Source: Chelativorans petroleitrophicus (GTDB taxonomy: Bacteria > Pseudomonadota > Alphaproteobacteria > Rhizobiales > Rhizobiaceae). From it: 64,000 nucleotides of DNA. Of this stretch, positions 62,772 through 64,000 are shown piece by piece; position 1 is the first letter of the stretch; each line of letters opens with the position of its first letter. The position numbers and the translations under genes were made by a program. A model generated the notes under the pieces. That model had not been told where the DNA came from. It did not search any database and worked only from the letters and a program-made list of their open reading frames with translations. The stretch is from NCBI RefSeq assembly GCF_025398195.1, contig NZ_JAODNV010000005.1, positions 186,001 to 250,000 of the forward strand, written 5' to 3'.

Positions 62772-63566
62772 TCACGCGCTCCTCATGGACGGGCGTTGCA
62801 CCTTCTTGAACAGCCGGAAGAAATTTTCCGACGTGATCGCCGCTGTCTCTTCCGGGGAAAGCCCGATGGTCTCGGCCAGAACGGCGGCCGTATGCGCCAC
62901 ATAGGCCGGCTCGTTGCGCTTGCCGCGGAAGGGAACGGGCGCAAGGTACGGCGCATCCGTCTCCACCAGAAGCCGGTCGTGCGGAATGCCCTTGGCAATC
63001 TCCCGCAGCGCGTCCGATTTCTTGAAGGTCAGGATTCCCGAAAAGGAGATGTAGCCGCCCAGTTCCACGCCGGTGCGGGCAAGCGCCGGCCCGGAAGAGA
63101 AGCAGTGGAGAATGAAGGGAAAAGCCCCCCTTCCCGCTTCTTCACGCAGGATTGCAGCCACGTCGTCGTCGGCATCCCGCGCGTGGATGACAAGCGGCAG
63201 GCCGGTGCGCCGCGCGGCCTCGATATGCGTGCGGAAGCTCCTGGCCTGCAGGTCGCGCGGGGCCCTGTCGTAGAAATAGTCGAGGCCAGCCTCCCCGATG
63301 CCGACGACCTTGGGATGTTCGGAAAGGTTCACCAGCTCTTCAGCCGTGACATCAGATTCCTCGGCCGCATTGTGCGGATGCGTGCCGACGGTGCACCAGA
63401 CATTGTCGTAGCGCTCGGCAATGGCGCACACGACGGGAAACTTCCTCACCCGTGTGGCAATGGTGACGAGCAGGCCCACGCCCGCTTCGCCCGCGCGCGC
63501 AACAACCTCGTCACGTTCGTTTTCAAAATCCGGGAAATCCAGGTGACAGTGGCTGTCGACCAGCAT
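62772..63566 (-). CDS. tatD: TatD family metal-dependent DNase
   Basis: A 264-residue TIM-barrel metal hydrolase of the TatD family, linked to DNA repair and 3'-5' DNA processing. Metal ligands are in LVDSHCHLDFPDF at the start, GIGEAGLDYFYD near residue 92, LPLVIHARDADDD near 127, LHCFSSG near 152 and LVETDAPYLAP near 203. The ATG directly follows the metG stop (TGAATG), so the two are coupled. Confidence 0.94.
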   Translation of the reverse strand: MLVDSHCHLDFPDFENERDEVVARAGEAGVGLLVTIATRVRKFPVVCAIAERYDNVWCTVGTHPHNAAEESDVTAEELVNLSEHPKVVGIGEAGLDYFYDRAPRDLQARSFRTHIEAARRTGLPLVIHARDADDDVAAILREEAGRGAFPFILHCFSSGPALARTGVELGGYISFSGILTFKKSDALREIAKGIPHDRLLVETDAPYLAPVPFRGKRNEPAYVAHTAAVLAETIGLSPEETAAITSENFFRLFKKVQRPSMRSA

Positions 63567-64000
63567 TCAGGCCCCCTGCCCTTCTTCCGGTTCCATATAA
63601 CGCGGAAATACGGGCTGAGGTGTGGGCAGCTCCGTCCCGGGCTGAAGCATGCCGGCAGCGCCGAGATCGGCAAAGCTGCGCCGGTCGGCAGGCACCGAAA
63701 GCAGATCCAGAAGCTTTCCGGCAGAGCCGGGAATGTAGGGCTGGCAGAGGATCGCGATGCGTCGCAGCACTTCCGCGGTCGTATAGAGCACCGTCTCCAT
63801 GCGCGCCGGATCGGATTTGCGAAGTGCCCAAGGCTCCTGAGCGGCAAAATACCGGTTCGCCTCCGACACCACTTCGAAGATGGCTCCCAGCGCGGTATGG
63901 ATCGCCTGGCGCGCCATCGCCTCACGGGCCGTCGCAAGCGCCGTTTCCGCGCGCTCGAGCAGGGCCGTATCGGCTTCCGCGAACGTCCTGCGCGCTGGCA
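63567..64000 (-). CDS. metG: Methionyl-tRNA synthetase, 3' part (partial at window edge)
   Basis: The last roughly 143 codons of metG, open to the end of the window on this strand. The visible part is the anticodon-binding helical domain, with FEVVSEANRYFAAQEPWALR, VLRRIAILCQPYIPGSAGKL and the typical final LDLLSVPADRRSFADL. MetRS charges tRNA-Met in the cytoplasm. The gene lies directly before tatD on the same strand. Confidence 0.9.
   Translation of the reverse strand, partial: PARRTFAEADTALLERAETALATAREAMARQAIHTALGAIFEVVSEANRYFAAQEPWALRKSDPARMETVLYTTAEVLRRIAILCQPYIPGSAGKLLDLLSVPADRRSFADLGAAGMLQPGTELPTPQPVFPRYMEPEEGQGA

Noticed and set aside
1-64000. CRISPR arrays, rRNA genes, transposases, phage genes
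   Set aside because: None seen; the repeats found are short palindromes without regular spacers, and no integrase or transposase motif appears.

Overview
The window is a high-GC chromosomal segment from an alphaproteobacterium of the Hyphomicrobiales (Rhizobiales). It most resembles a Mesorhizobium/Chelativorans-type Phyllobacteriaceae genome. The supporting evidence is the dusB-ntrB-ntrC-ntrY-ntrX-trkA-dat-hfq-hflX-mazG block, a fused ispDF, cckA, a phosphatidylcholine synthase, an IalB-type secreted protein and the acpXL/fabF/lpxXL cluster for the very-long-chain acyl group of lipid A. This placement is inferred from gene content, not from any alignment. Both edges cut genes: glmS on the left and metG on the right.

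Layout. 1-8.2 kb: glmS 3' end, a DUF502 membrane protein, recG, sdhE and mfd. 7.7-10.7 kb: a minus-strand unit of a family-5 periplasmic binding protein, a FrnE/DsbA-like oxidoreductase and a small membrane protein, translationally coupled. 10.9-15.3 kb: ialB-like gene, hspQ, a UbiH-type monooxygenase, pcs and a quinone oxidoreductase. 15.4-20.1 kb: a complete BMP-family ABC importer (ATPase, two permeases, binding protein) ending in a strong hairpin. 20.2-22.8 kb: GST, speD-speE, a small lipoprotein and tRNA-Lys(UUU). 23-31 kb: ccdA, glmU, an orphan FliO-like protein, cckA, cobQ and a VOC protein. 31.3-37.8 kb: a minus-strand peptide-type ABC importer with an M20 deacylase. 37.9-42.7 kb: the very-long-chain fatty acid/lipid A cluster. 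43-47.3 kb: AEC transporter, gabD-like dehydrogenase, cinA and ispDF. 47.4-59.8 kb: the dusB-ntrBC-ntrYX-trkA-dat-hfq-hflX-mazG block. 59.7-61.5 kb: an AT-rich, apparently acquired gene plus repeat debris. 61.5-64 kb: ybaK-like gene, MBL hydrolase, tatD and metG.

Most of the window is conserved core genome. The parts most worth attention are: (i) the AT-rich orphan gene between mazG and ybaK, whose reading frame runs out of frame into mazG; (ii) the acpXL cluster, which lacks the expected dehydratase gene, carries a ketosynthase partner without the catalytic Cys (chain-length-factor-like), and has an 'alcohol dehydrogenase' without the usual catalytic-zinc ligands; (iii) two copies of an inverted repeat built on GAATAGCGAAT; and (iv) small palindromes upstream of the GST gene and ntrY. 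No CRISPR array, phage module, transposase or rRNA operon was seen.
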